Source of the DNA: GCA-2683135 sp964507445 | GTDB taxonomy: Bacteria; Planctomycetota; GCA-002687715 | Assembly (NCBI GenBank): GCA_964507445.1 | Contig: CAZDQF010000017.1 | Span: 1 to 64,000 of the forward strand | Length of the DNA: 64,000 bases | Direction of reading: 5' to 3' | Shown here: piece by piece, positions 1-11,417 of the stretch | Layout: each line of letters opens with the position of its first letter | How positions within the stretch are numbered: position 1 is the first letter of the stretch | Translations under genes and position numbers: made by a program | The notes under the pieces: generated by a model | Database searches by the model: none | Seen by the model: only the letters and a program-made list of their open reading frames with translations | What the model was told of the DNA's origin: nothing

Positions 1-512
1 CTGGTGGAGACCACCTGCTGAGGGCCGAACATCCCGCCCCCCAGGTTCTCGTACCGCGCGATCTTGTCGTCGGAGTATGACGCGGACAGCACGTCCGCAT
101 CCCCATCACCGTCCAGGTCGGTGGCGTAGACGCTGTGGGCATCTATGGTGTTGATGATCACCTGCTGACCACCGAACGTCCCGCCACCCAGGTTCTCGTA
201 CCACGCGATCTTGCCGTCTAACCACGACGCCGACAGCACGTCCGCATCACCGTCACCGTCAAGGTCGGTGGCGTAGACGCTTCGGGCATCATCAGCGTTG
301 GTGGTGATCACCTGCTGGGGGCCAAAACTGCCGCCTCCGATGTTCTCGTACCAGGCGATCTTGTCACCGAGGTGCGACGCGGATAGCACGTCTGCGTCAC
401 CGTCACCGTCAAGGTCGGTCGCGTAAACGCTTGCGGCACCGTCCGCGTTGGTGGAGACCACCTGCTGGGGGCCGAACCCACTCTGTGCCCCAACGGGCAA
501 CGACAGACAGAG
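1..512 (-). repeat. Tandem 147-150 bp coding repeats
   Basis: The block CACCTGCTG recurs with a period of 150, 150 and 147 bp (near 461, 311, 161 and 14), matching the 50/50/49-residue propeller units. DNA identity between units is high, which suggests recent duplication or gene conversion. One unit has lost a single codon. Confidence 0.85.
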
Positions 513-533
513 CAGAACAACGAGTGATCTCAT
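1..533 (-). CDS. Secreted FG-GAP/VCBS repeat protein, C-terminus beyond window
   Basis: The frame opens at the ATG at 533 and runs off the left edge, so only about 177 N-terminal residues are seen. A short signal peptide (MRSLVVLLCLSLPVGAQS) is followed by near-identical 49-50 residue units. Each unit contains the calcium-binding-like motif TDLDGDGDADVL and ends in WYENLGGG. This is the FG-GAP/VCBS beta-propeller type common among exported planctomycete proteins. The next gene on this strand ends 8 bases upstream of the start, suggesting co-transcription. The molecular function is unknown; a role in the envelope or outside the cell is inferred from the signal peptide. Confidence 0.85.
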   Translation of the reverse strand, partial: MRSLVVLLCLSLPVGAQSGFGPQQVVSTNADGAASVYATDLDGDGDADVLSASHLGDKIAWYENIGGGSFGPQQVITTNADDARSVYATDLDGDGDADVLSASWLDGKIAWYENLGGGTFGGQQVIINTIDAHSVYATDLDGDGDADVLSASYSDDKIARYENLGGGMFGPQQVVST

Positions 534-541
534 GACGGTCC

Positions 542-997
542 TCAGAACGTGATGGAGGCGATGTTGGAGGGTTCGTAGACGCCGGAAGGGAGCTGCTGGA
601 TGCCCATGCCCCAGAAGGTCTGGCCGGAGAGGAACGGCAGGGCCCCCAACCCCGGGATGGTGTAGGAGAAGGCCCCGGTGGCATCGAGGGTGCCGCCGAA
701 CAACGGGTCACCCGCCAACACGGCGGCGCTGGTCTCACCGGAGATGAAGCTCACCACGGTCCCCGTGTCGTTCGCGTCGATGATCGTCCAGGCCGGGCCG
801 CTCACCGACCTAACCGTGATGTCCTTACCGCCAAAGTTGATGGTCTCGCAGTAAGTACCCGGGTCCACCAACACGGTGTCGCCCGCCACCGCCGCGTCAA
901 TGGCGGCCTGAATGGTCGGGTACTGGGCAGGCACGGTGAGCGTAGACTGGGCGGCGACGGTCAACGACAGGGCGACGACGGCGGCGACTGACTTCAT
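542..997 (-). CDS. Short secreted protein with parallel beta-helix N-terminus
   Basis: 151 residues from the ATG at 997. A longer frame to 1093 exists, but only this start gives a clean signal peptide (MKSVAAVVALSLTVAAQS). Residues about 19-95 match the first rungs of pectate-lyase-like right-handed beta-helix proteins (VPAQYPTIQAAIDAAVAGDT, then PGTYCETINFGGKDITV). The sequence then switches abruptly to a C-terminal tail of the kind found at the end of secreted planctomycete proteins (GQTFWGMGIQ...PSNIASITF). The family is normally several hundred residues long, so this looks like an internally deleted member. It lies 8 bases upstream of the FG-GAP gene and is probably in the same operon. 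Confidence 0.75.
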   Translation of the reverse strand: MKSVAAVVALSLTVAAQSTLTVPAQYPTIQAAIDAAVAGDTVLVDPGTYCETINFGGKDITVRSVSGPAWTIIDANDTGTVVSFISGETSAAVLAGDPLFGGTLDATGAFSYTIPGLGALPFLSGQTFWGMGIQQLPSGVYEPSNIASITF

Positions 998-1305
998 GGC
1001 TATACTCACGAATGGGGGCGTGGGGTCCGGAAAACTGCGAGGCAAGCCTACAGCACTCCGCCTGACCATGTGACGGTGGCGGCCCTCTGTCATCAGTCCG
1101 TCACCTGTGACAGGAAATCCGTCAAGGCTGTGATGACCCGGACACCTCAGAACCCGTTGCTACCGCGCCCGTTCGATCGGTGAGAGCGGAGGGGCCTGCC
1201 ACCAGAGTGAAGAGCATCTCCGGGCGTAGCGATCGCACCCCACGCGGGGCCCTGCGGCGAATGACGACGCCCTCATTGCGGTCGGCCGATAGAATCAAAC
1301 GCCGA
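998..1305. promoter_or_regulatory. Divergent intergenic region between beta-helix gene and mrr
   Basis: About 310 bases without a convincing gene. A short palindrome GTCACCTGTGAC lies near 1100. The region must hold the promoters for the two divergent genes, but no clear -35/-10 pair was seen. Confidence 0.35.
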
Positions 1306-2145
1306 ATGCCAATCCCGACGTACGACGAACTGTTCAATCCGCTGCTCGAAGCTCTCCGGCAGATCGGCGGATCGGGCTCTATTCAGGAACAAGAAGATCG
1401 CGTAGCGGAGATTCTCGGACTGTCTGACGACGACATGTCCGAGATCCACCGAGGCACGGCAACGAAGGTCGGCTACCGACTCGCCTGGGCACGCACGTAT
1501 CTCAAGAACTTCGGCCTGCTCGAGAACTCGGCACGTGGCGTATGGGCGTTGACCCCAAGAGGGCATGGAACCCCGACGGTCGACCCAGCCGAGGTGAAGC
1601 GCGTCGTCCGAGAACAGGCGCGAAGGAACCGGACGGTAACGACGGACGATTCCGGAGATCCCGGAGAGCAGCCTGAGACCGCATGGCAAGACGAATTGCT
1701 GGAGGTCGTCAAGTCCATCACAGCCGAGGCATTCGAACGCCTCTGCCAGCGGCTGTTGCGTGAATCGGGCTTCACTCACGTTGAAGTGACCGCCCGCGGC
1801 CCGGACGGCGGCATCGATGGCAAAGGGGTCGTCCGGCTGGGGGGAGTGCTCTCGTTCCATGTGGTCTTCCAGAGCAAACGCTACAAGGACAGCGTACGCG
1901 CGCCGGTCGTACGCGACTTCCGGGGCGCCATGGTCGGTCGCGCGGACAAGGGGCTCATCATCACGACGGGGACGTTCACCCGAGATGCCCGCCGCGAGGC
2001 CCAACGCGACGGCACCACTCCCATCGACCTGATCGACGGCGAGGAACTCGTCAACAAACTCAAAGAACTCCGCATGGGCGTGGACGTCAAGGAGCGCATT
2101 TCCGAAGACGTCCTGGTCGATCACGACTGGTTCGCCAGCATCTGA
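1306..2145 (+). CDS. mrr: Mrr-type restriction endonuclease
   Basis: 279 residues from the ATG at 1306; upstream in-frame starts at 1180 and 1261 add unconserved sequence. Residues about 1-90 form the winged-helix Mrr N-terminal domain (PTYDELFNPLLEAL start, then a WALTPRG strand). Residues about 130-255 form the PD-(D/E)XK-like Mrr catalytic domain, with D171 in GPDGGIDG and Q189-S-K191 as the expected metal and phosphate residues. The family cuts DNA carrying foreign methylation (type IV restriction). No methyltransferase is adjacent, which fits a type IV system. It stands alone, convergent with tRNA-Pro and next to a repeat block. Confidence 0.88.
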   Translation: MPIPTYDELFNPLLEALRQIGGSGSIQEQEDRVAEILGLSDDDMSEIHRGTATKVGYRLAWARTYLKNFGLLENSARGVWALTPRGHGTPTVDPAEVKRVVREQARRNRTVTTDDSGDPGEQPETAWQDELLEVVKSITAEAFERLCQRLLRESGFTHVEVTARGPDGGIDGKGVVRLGGVLSFHVVFQSKRYKDSVRAPVVRDFRGAMVGRADKGLIITTGTFTRDARREAQRDGTTPIDLIDGEELVNKLKELRMGVDVKERISEDVLVDHDWFASI

Positions 2146-2153
2146 CCCACACC

Positions 2154-2620
2154 GCCCGAGGCCGCAGGCCGAGGGACGCGCAAATCCACTGGGAGCGGAG
2201 CCCTTGGCGGAGCTCGCCGGCGTGGCGCGAGCGGAGCGAGCAGAGCGGAGCGAGCAGAGCGCCGCGCGACGGCGAACGAGAGCAGGGAGGAGCGGCGCTA
2301 TCGAGCTGGACTGGTCTCCCCCATCGGTTCGATCCCCGGAGACCGAACTCTACGGCCCGAGTACTCCCCCACCGTGCCGATCCCTGAAGACCGGATTCGA
2401 CGGCCCGAGTACGCCCACACGCGTTCGATCCCTGAAGAGTGGATTCGACGGCACGAGTACTCCCACCGGTTCGATCCCTGAAGAGTGGATTCGACGGCCC
2501 GAGGCCGGAGGCCGAGGGACGCGCAAATCCACTGGGAGCGGAGCCGAAGGCGGAGCTCGCCGGCGAGGCGCGAGCGGAGCGAGCAGAGCGCCGCGCGACG
2601 GCGAACGAGAGCAGGGAGGA
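2154..2620. repeat. Direct repeat pair (2154-2291 and 2497-2620) flanking a tandem array
   Basis: The stretch from GCCCGAGGCC to GCAGGGAGGA occurs twice with very high identity. The first copy is longer because an internal GAGCGGAGCGAGCA motif is duplicated. The two copies bracket four shorter tandem units. No gene was found between mrr and the tRNA. Confidence 0.8.
2327..2510. repeat. Four 46-48 bp palindromic tandem repeats
   Basis: GATCC marks recur at 2331, 2379, 2427 and 2473. Each unit holds an imperfect inverted repeat (TTCGATCC, a 9-base loop, GGATTCGA), which resembles tRNA T-arm sequence in both orientations. The last three units are each preceded by a GAGTACTC-like palindrome, with one mismatch in one of them. 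The arms share CGAATCCACTC with the 3' end of the neighbouring tRNA-Pro. Confidence 0.75.
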
Positions 2621-2642
2621 GAGCGGATGCTCTCCTCCCTGC
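2611..2642 (-). terminator. Perfect 14-bp hairpin downstream of tRNA-Pro
   Basis: GCAGGGAGGAGAGC, a 4-base loop and its exact complement lie 9 bases past the tRNA 3' end. The hairpin is very stable but has no T-tract, so termination is inferred from position. Confidence 0.55.
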
Positions 2643-2651
2643 GTGAGTGAG

Positions 2652-2725
2652 TCGGGGCGAGTGGATTCGAACCACCGGCCTCTTCGTCCCGAACGAAGCG
2701 CTCTACCAGGCTGAGCCACGCCCCG
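2652..2725 (-). tRNA. tRNA-Pro (anticodon CGG)
   Basis: 74 nt. The acceptor stem CGGGGCG/CGCCCCG, D-arm GCTC...GAGC, anticodon arm CTTCG-TTCGGGA-CGAAG (anticodon CGG) and T-arm GGTGG-TTCGAAT-CCACT all fold with A73. The CCA end is not encoded. It closely resembles Escherichia coli tRNA-Pro(CGG). Confidence 0.93.
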
Positions 2726-2875
2726 AGTCAGCGGGTCACTGTACGGGAATCATCGGAGCGCACCAAGGGGAGCCTGAAGCTCAAGTGGGGCGAGGGTTTG
2801 TCCGCTTCCGGGCCAGGGGGTGAATGGGACCGCCAGGACCGATAGGATGCGAAGGGATACAGCGGAGAACGACCC

Positions 2876-3133
2876 TTGTCGGAACGAGATATCTGGATCG
2901 ATCAGGCCTACGCCGCCAGTGAGTATCGGGTGCGAGAGCTCCTGGGCGAGGACGTGGAGACCCTGGGCGTGTTCGCCACCCGGCCGCAGGCGGAGGACTT
3001 CATGGACCGGACGCTGTATCCGGAGAAGTACGCCGAGGAGGAGGTGGAGGAAGAGCCCGTGGAGGAGGCTCCCCCCGCCCCGGAGAAGAAGAAGCCCACC
3101 TGGACCCGCGGCATCTCCCCCGGCGACGCTTGA
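2876..3133 (+). CDS. Small acidic hypothetical protein
   Basis: 85 residues from a TTG start. Residues about 1-48 look like a compact alpha/beta domain (WIDQAYAASEYRVRELLGED, then VFATRPQAEDFMDRTLYPEK). The tail is a Glu/Pro-rich low-complexity stretch ending in charged residues. A weak GGAGA lies a few bases upstream. The family is not recognised. The codon pattern fits the neighbours and a terminator-like hairpin follows, but the TTG start keeps confidence moderate. Confidence 0.5.
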   Translation: MSERDIWIDQAYAASEYRVRELLGEDVETLGVFATRPQAEDFMDRTLYPEKYAEEEVEEEPVEEAPPAPEKKKPTWTRGISPGDA

Positions 3134-3147
3134 GCCGCTGGCGGCGC

Positions 3148-3166
3148 GGCGCCCTCTCAGGGCGCC
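3148..3166. terminator. 8-bp hairpin between convergent genes
   Basis: GGCGCCCT-CTC-AGGGCGCC is a perfect stem with a 3-base loop. It overlaps the stop codon of the minus-strand gene and follows the plus-strand gene, so it could serve both. Confidence 0.45.
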
Positions 3167-3753
3167 CCGCGCCCGGGGATGAACACCGGCGGTTGCAGCC
3201 GGAATCCCTCCTGCAGCGCCCCGCTGACCCACAGGAATCGGTTGGGACACGCCGCGCACTGCATCAGCAGCCCCAGCTCCGAGCCCTCTTTCTCTACCGC
3301 GCCGGACCAGTGCGCGTCCTCACCGCAGGCGGGACACTCGCACCGGTAGAAGAGGTCCCCTAGGTCCGGCTCGTGCTCCCACGGGGTCGGCGTGTGACCG
3401 GCGAGGAGCTGGAGCTGGGCGAGCAGCGCGTGGCCGATGGGGGGCAGCATGGAGACGGTCGCCACGCCGCCGTGGGGCGCTCCTTCATCTCTGCGATTGA
3501 TGATGCAGACGTAGGGGTGGTAATCGGGACCGGAGAAGTCCACCTGCAGGCGATCCCTGCTGAACGCCTTCTCGGTGCAGGCGTTGTCTTCCAGGTGACG
3601 CCGCAGGGCGTTCGTGAGCCACGGCAGGCACTCCACGTCGCAATGCAGGGCACGGCCGAAGTCGGTACCCCACTTGTAGCGGACGTTGCGGACGTGGAGG
3701 ACGGCCCCGTCATCCACCAGCTCCGCCCGGACATTGTCTTGCTGGATACCCAC
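3157..3753 (-). CDS. Hypothetical protein with C-terminal zinc ribbon
   Basis: About 198 residues from a GTG at 3753; a TTG at 3810 would add 19 residues and the start is uncertain. Near the C-terminus, CECPACGEDAHW and CAACPNRFLW supply two Cys pairs typical of a zinc ribbon. The N-terminal two thirds (YKWGTDFGRALHCDVECLPW..., VCIINRRDE) were not matched to a known family. It lies between a small unknown gene and the divergently oriented DUF1549 gene. No function is proposed beyond metal binding. Confidence 0.6.
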   Translation of the reverse strand: MGIQQDNVRAELVDDGAVLHVRNVRYKWGTDFGRALHCDVECLPWLTNALRRHLEDNACTEKAFSRDRLQVDFSGPDYHPYVCIINRRDEGAPHGGVATVSMLPPIGHALLAQLQLLAGHTPTPWEHEPDLGDLFYRCECPACGEDAHWSGAVEKEGSELGLLMQCAACPNRFLWVSGALQEGFRLQPPVFIPGRGAP

Positions 3754-3836
3754 GGCGCCGCCGGTTGTACCGGGCGGTGGGACCGGACGCCATAGGAGAC
3801 CCGCCCCCAATGGCCCCTGGGGTTTAGAATCAGGGC

Positions 3837-6832
<2,996 letters not shown>

Positions 6833-6836
<4 letters not shown>

Positions 6837-8260
6837 CCACTCCCCTCACATCCACCGGACGACGGTTGCTGGATCGCCGGGTGTTCCTCGGTGACGCCAC
6901 CGCGGGGCTCGCCAGCATCGCGCTCTCGTCCTTGCTGAGCGAGTCGTTGCAGGGCACCCCCGTGCGTCGTGGCCCCGCCCCCCGCGCGAAGCGCGTGATC
7001 CAGCTGTTCGCCTCCGGGGCCATCAGCCAGCTGGACACCTTCGACTACAAGCCCGAGCTGCTGAAGCGCCATGGGCAGCCCATGCCCGGGATCGACAAGC
7101 TGGTGACCTTCCAGGGTGAGAACGGAAACCTGACCCGGAGCCCGTGGGCGTTCAGGCCTCGCGGCGAGTGCGGCAAGCACACATCGGACCTGTTGCCCCA
7201 GCTGGGCGAGCTGGTGGATCGCATGTGCTTCATCCACTCCATGACCAGCCGCACGGCCACCCACGGTCCGGGCGAGAACTTCATGAGCACGGGGTTCACC
7301 CTGGACGGCTTCCCCAGCATGGGGTCCTGGGTCTCCTACGCCCTGGGCAGCGACAACCGGGACCTGCCCACCTTCGTCGCGATCCCGGACCCGCGGGGGG
7401 TGCCCCAGGCCAGCGCCAACAACTGGGGGTGCGGGTTCCTCCCGGCGCAGTACCAGGGCACGCCCTTCAACATGAACGCTCCGCTGCGCAATCTGGCGGC
7501 CCCCGAGGGCGTCACCCCCGCGACGGATCAGGCCGTGCGGGACTACCTGAAGTTGCTCAACGATCGTCACCTGAGCCAGAACCCGGGGGACACGGACCTG
7601 GCCGGGAGGATCGCCGCCCACGAGCTGGCCGCGCGCATGCAGCTGTCCGTCCCGGAGGCCTGCGACCTGTCTTCAGAGCGCCCGGAGACCCTCGCCATGT
7701 ACGGCGCGGACTCCAGCGACAAGGTCAAGGCGGGGTTCGCCCGCAACTGCATCCTGGCCCGTCGCCTGGTGGAACGGGACGTGCGGTTCGTGCAGCTGTT
7801 CAACGGCGCCTACGCCATGGGCGAGGGCGTCGGCAACTGGGACGGGCACAAGCACCTGAAGAACCAGTACACCAAGCACGGCCCCGTCCTGGACCAACCC
7901 GCCGCGGCCTTGCTCCGGGACCTGGAGCGCCGCGGGCTCCTGGAGGACACCCTGTTCGTGTTCACCACGGAGTTCGGTCGCATGCCCACGTTCCAGAAGG
8001 GCGCCAGCGGCAGGGACCACAACGCCGAGGGCTTCACCGTGTGGATGGCCGGGGCCGGCGTGAAGGCCCCCTTCAGCTTCGGCGCCACGGACGAATTCGG
8101 TCACCGGGCGGAGCAACACCCGGTCACCGTCTACGACATGCACGCCACCATCCTCCACATCCTGGGGCTGGATCACACCGAGGTGACCTGGATCCACAAC
8201 GGCAGCGAACGTCGGCTCACCGACGTCCACGGCCACGTCATCACCGACGTGCTCGCCTGA
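6833..8260 (+). CDS. DUF1501 secreted protein, partner of the PSD1 protein
   Basis: 475 residues from an ATG overlapping the previous stop. The N-terminus carries a Tat-like signal (LLDRRVFLGDATAG). Family motifs follow: VIQLFASGAISQLDTFDYKP, GPGENFMSTGF, a RDHNAEGF segment and a C-terminal VYDMHATILHILGLDH. DUF1501 belongs to the alkaline-phosphatase/sulfatase-like fold and is almost always encoded beside DUF1549/1553 genes. Its last 122 bases are duplicated at 32528-32649. Confidence 0.93.
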
Positions 8261-8322
8261 GCCCTACCCCATGAACGGGCAGCGCCAGTCCTTGGGCGGG
8301 ACGAAGGTCTCCTTGATGGTGC
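8139..8322. repeat. Left 184-bp direct repeat (gene-junction duplication)
   Basis: Matches 32528-32711 at 178 of 184 positions with no gaps (constant offset 24389). It spans the last 122 bases of the DUF1501 gene, a 3-base gap and the last 59 bases of a P5C dehydrogenase gene in antisense. Here the DUF1501 part is the functional copy. Confidence 0.95.
8264..8322 (-). pseudogene. Vestigial 3' end of P5C dehydrogenase gene
   Basis: Nineteen codons plus stop (TIKETFVPPKDWRCPFMG) match the end of the intact gene at 32653, with one change, Tyr to Cys. The rest of the gene is absent here. Confidence 0.9.
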
Positions 8323-8724
8323 CGGGTGCCACCTCCCACGACACTCGGGACTTCCCTGCGCGAATCTCCGTCGCCCAAATGCCCAAGTGTCGTGAGAGAC
8401 AGCACGGGCGGGACGCTCGGCGGCGTCTCGAACGTCCCCCGCTACACGGTCCAGTAGAGCGCCACGACAGGCGGCCAGGGCGGGTGTCCGGATCATGGAC
8501 ACGTAGCGGCGTGGTTTGTTGGAGATCCTCGTGGCGGACCGCTGCCCGAACATGGAGAAGGGCGCAACGGCATAGGGGTTGCGTTCGCATGACGATTGTC
8601 AGGTGGAAGCGAGCGCGGTTGGGATGTCTGGTGCGAGTCCTCTACCAGTCTACGGCTATCTCGTGACGCCCGTGCCGGCGCCGTCATGACCCATCCGCTT
8701 GCGTATCAACTGAGAGACGAATCG
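8323..8724. other. Left end of island, no recognisable gene
   Basis: About 400 bases without a supportable coding frame. Possible promoter for the FG-GAP gene that follows; no clear boxes or transposon ends were found. Confidence 0.4.
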
Positions 8725-9987
8725 ATGCTGACGAACCGAGCCGACCTTTCATGCCTGTCGGTCTGCCTTCTGCTCGCTCTTGCCTCTTCCATAGGGGCCC
8801 AGGGCTCGGAGCACCATAAGCTGCTGCCGGGTGACGGAGCGGCCGGCGACTACTTCGGCTCGGCTGTGGCCACAGACGGAGTGCTTCTCGCGGTCGGCGC
8901 GGCGCAGGCGGACGAGTCCGGCCTGAACTCGGGCTCGGCCTACATCTACGCGGCTCCATCCGGCGTCCAGCTGTTCGAACTCGTTCCCTCGGACGGTGCT
9001 CCGGGCGACCGGTTCGGTTCGGCGATCGCCACGGATGGCGGACTGGTTGCCGTCGGTTCACCGTTCTCGGACGGGGTCGGCATGGACTCCGGTGCGGTCT
9101 ACATCTTCCACGCGGGCACCGGGACCCAACTGTTCAAGCTCCAGGCTGGGAACGCCGCCGCCGGAGACCAGTTCGGCTCGGCGGTGGCGATGGACGGCGA
9201 CCTCGTCGTGATCGGGAGCCTCGGCTCCGCTTACGTATTCGATGCCTCGACGGGCCAGGAGCTGCGGGAGCTCGTGCCTACGGGAGGAACGACGACGTTC
9301 GGGCTCAGTGGCTTCGGAGAGGCGGTCGCCATCGACGCCGGTCGCATCCTCGTCGGCGCCCGCCTCGAGAACGGCGTGAGTGGACGGGCCGGCGCCGCAT
9401 ACGTCTTCGACGTTTCGAGCGGGAACCAGCTCCACCGGCTGATTGCGCTCGACGGGACGGCCTGGGCGAATTTCGGGGCCAGCGTCGACCTCGATGGCAG
9501 CACTGCAGTGATCGGCGCGCCGGAGGCGAGCCCGAACTTCTGGCACTCGGGGGCGGCGTACCTGTTTGACGTGGCAAGCGGCCAGCAGTCCATCAAGATC
9601 GTCCCCTCCGACGGTCACCTCCAGGCCAAGTTCGGGTCCTCGGTCGGCATCGATGGGCTGCACATCGCGATAGGCGCGAGGCAGGACAACGCCGGCGGGT
9701 TGTTCTCGTCGGGCTCGACGTATGTCTACGACGCGAACGCTAGCTTCGTGATCAAGCTCACGGCCAGTGATGCCGCCCCCCATGACGACCTCGGCGGCGC
9801 GGTCGCGGTCGCGGGGGGGGTCCTCGTGGCGGGTGCCCCTGTCGACTTCCCGGTGAGCGTGCCTTCGCTGGGTGGCCTGACCGGACTCCAGTTCTATCTC
9901 CAGGGTGTGTTCTTCGCTCCGCCCTCCTCGCCGGAGCCCGCGCGTCTGACAGGAGGGCTCGAGGTCGTCCTCGGGGGCTACCTGTAG
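8725..9987 (+). CDS. Secreted FG-GAP (integrin-like propeller) protein
   Basis: 420 residues from the ATG at 8725, chosen because it gives a signal peptide (LSCLSVCLLLALASSIGAQ); an ATG at 8686 is possible. It has about seven repeats of roughly 50 residues with the pattern SDGAPGDRFGSAIATDGGLV, then VAVGSPFSDG and a GAVYIFHAGTGTQLFKL-type strand. This is the FG-GAP beta-propeller seen in integrin alpha chains and many planctomycete exported proteins. It is the first gene of the island and overlaps the convergent NorB-like gene by 10 bases. Binding partner unknown. Confidence 0.85.
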   Translation: MLTNRADLSCLSVCLLLALASSIGAQGSEHHKLLPGDGAAGDYFGSAVATDGVLLAVGAAQADESGLNSGSAYIYAAPSGVQLFELVPSDGAPGDRFGSAIATDGGLVAVGSPFSDGVGMDSGAVYIFHAGTGTQLFKLQAGNAAAGDQFGSAVAMDGDLVVIGSLGSAYVFDASTGQELRELVPTGGTTTFGLSGFGEAVAIDAGRILVGARLENGVSGRAGAAYVFDVSSGNQLHRLIALDGTAWANFGASVDLDGSTAVIGAPEASPNFWHSGAAYLFDVASGQQSIKIVPSDGHLQAKFGSSVGIDGLHIAIGARQDNAGGLFSSGSTYVYDANASFVIKLTASDAAPHDDLGGAVAVAGGVLVAGAPVDFPVSVPSLGGLTGLQFYLQGVFFAPPSSPEPARLTGGLEVVLGGYL

Positions 9988-11417
9988 CGCCGACGCTTCT
10001 CGAGGAAAGGGCTCGTGGAGTCCGTCCAACGCGGGTCGTCGCGGAAGAGCCGGTGGCGGAGTGGTTCGCGTAGAAGCGGGAGCCAGCAGAGGATCAGGTT
10101 CAGCAGTGAATAGCCGACGGCGACACCCGAGATCACGAAGACGGCTGGGAAGACCCCCAACCACTCGGGCTCGGGGTGCCCGAGGTAGCGCGTGACGCCG
10201 ACTCCGAGGCCTCGTATGAGCAGACTGGCGATGAGCACCATCAGCGTCCTGTTCAACCACCCGATGTAATGGCGGACCCTGGGGCCGTTGATCACGTCCC
10301 TGACGGCCTCTCGTTTGGGGAATGACCGGGCGAACAGCCAGGCGAACGCACCGAGGAGGATGTAGCTGTCGATTGCGAGTTCGGAACCCATCGCGTGCGC
10401 CATCACGACGTGCGTCCCATGGATGAGGGCGTTCAGCGGCGGGATCGAGATCAGCAGGGCAACGGGCAGGAGGAACGCGTTCCAGTGCTTGGATAGCGCG
10501 AACAGGTGCGTCGATGCAGAGAACTGTCTGTAGTGCGGCCGCCGGGTGCCGACCTTTCGCACGATGTCGGCCAGCAGACTCCAGAGGATGATCAGTTCCA
10601 GCATGCTGACCACGAACGCGATCCACTTGATGAGCGCGTCCTGAGGCAAGTGATAGGTGTGGTGCGCGGAGTTCGTGAAGGAGTTGAGCAGCCCGATACC
10701 GAACAGCGTGAACGCCGCTCGGGACTGCCCCGCCCTGCGATCGTTGGTCATGCGCTCGCCGACGAAGAGCAGCGTGCCGTAGACCATCTGATTGAACGAC
10801 GCGACCAACGACCCGCACGACTTCCACTGGATCTGGAGGTCCGCGACGGGGTGTCCTGCGACCGACGGGAGCAGGTAGGCGTGGCCTTCCACGAACGTGT
10901 AGACGAAATAGAGCGCGCCCGTGGTCCACATGTAGACGTAGACGGGACGCGACCAGAATCCGGGCAGGACGCGGCGCAGGAAGGTCCACAGGAAGCACAG
11001 CCAGCCGACGATGATCAGTACCGAGAACGCGGGATGAAAGCCCAGGTACTCGCGCCCGGATCCCCAACCGAACAGCAGGGTGATCAGCGCTCCGGCGCCA
11101 GCGACGCCCCAGCAGACCATGTGAATGCGGAACCGGAGCCGATCCCGGCGGCTCGGCGCACCGAATGCGTGTGCCAGGAACGCGTACATCCCGGCGACGC
11201 ACCCGAGGTAGATCCAGGCCGACGCGAACGTCGTATGGAGCGGTCGGAGTTGGACGAGACTGAGACCCCGGCCGGCCATCGCAGGGCCGATGACGGGGAC
11301 GTACGAGAGCGCTCCGATGGCGCCGACGATGATCGAGATGGCCATGCAGGCGAGCGCGCATGCCATCGTCGTCAGGACCATGCGTTCTGCGCTGGGGACG
11401 ATGGAGCGGATCATCAT
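9978..11417 (-). CDS. NorB-like/cbb3-like heme-copper oxidase subunit I, divergent
   Basis: 479 residues, about 12 membrane spans. The ATG at 11417 overlaps the stop of the cytochrome c gene (ATGA), the order norC-norB. Conserved elements: H61 in RPLHTTFASAW (low-spin heme ligand), HH in NSAHHTYHLP (two CuB ligands), and IHGTHVVMAHAMG, where the high-spin heme His is kept. The second His of the usual HxH is Met (HAM). The NorB CuB His preceding VEG is Tyr here (FVYTFVEGHAY), with a His just after. It may therefore be one of the variant NO reductases or an unusual oxidase rather than a canonical enzyme. Heme-copper superfamily membership is secure; the reaction is not. Confidence 0.75.
   Translation of the reverse strand: MMIRSIVPSAERMVLTTMACALACMAISIIVGAIGALSYVPVIGPAMAGRGLSLVQLRPLHTTFASAWIYLGCVAGMYAFLAHAFGAPSRRDRLRFRIHMVCWGVAGAGALITLLFGWGSGREYLGFHPAFSVLIIVGWLCFLWTFLRRVLPGFWSRPVYVYMWTTGALYFVYTFVEGHAYLLPSVAGHPVADLQIQWKSCGSLVASFNQMVYGTLLFVGERMTNDRRAGQSRAAFTLFGIGLLNSFTNSAHHTYHLPQDALIKWIAFVVSMLELIILWSLLADIVRKVGTRRPHYRQFSASTHLFALSKHWNAFLLPVALLISIPPLNALIHGTHVVMAHAMGSELAIDSYILLGAFAWLFARSFPKREAVRDVINGPRVRHYIGWLNRTLMVLIASLLIRGLGVGVTRYLGHPEPEWLGVFPAVFVISGVAVGYSLLNLILCWLPLLREPLRHRLFRDDPRWTDSTSPFLEKRRRYR

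Noticed and set aside
2652..2725. tRNA-Pro as the integration site of the 24-kb island
   Set aside because: The island borders are 5.4 kb away at the DUF1501 gene and no integrase or attachment-type repeat of the tRNA is found at either border.
8264..8590. 108-residue minus-strand gene at the left island edge
   Set aside because: Only its last 19 codons match anything (P5CDH end); the rest has no coding character, so it is a vestige plus unrelated sequence.
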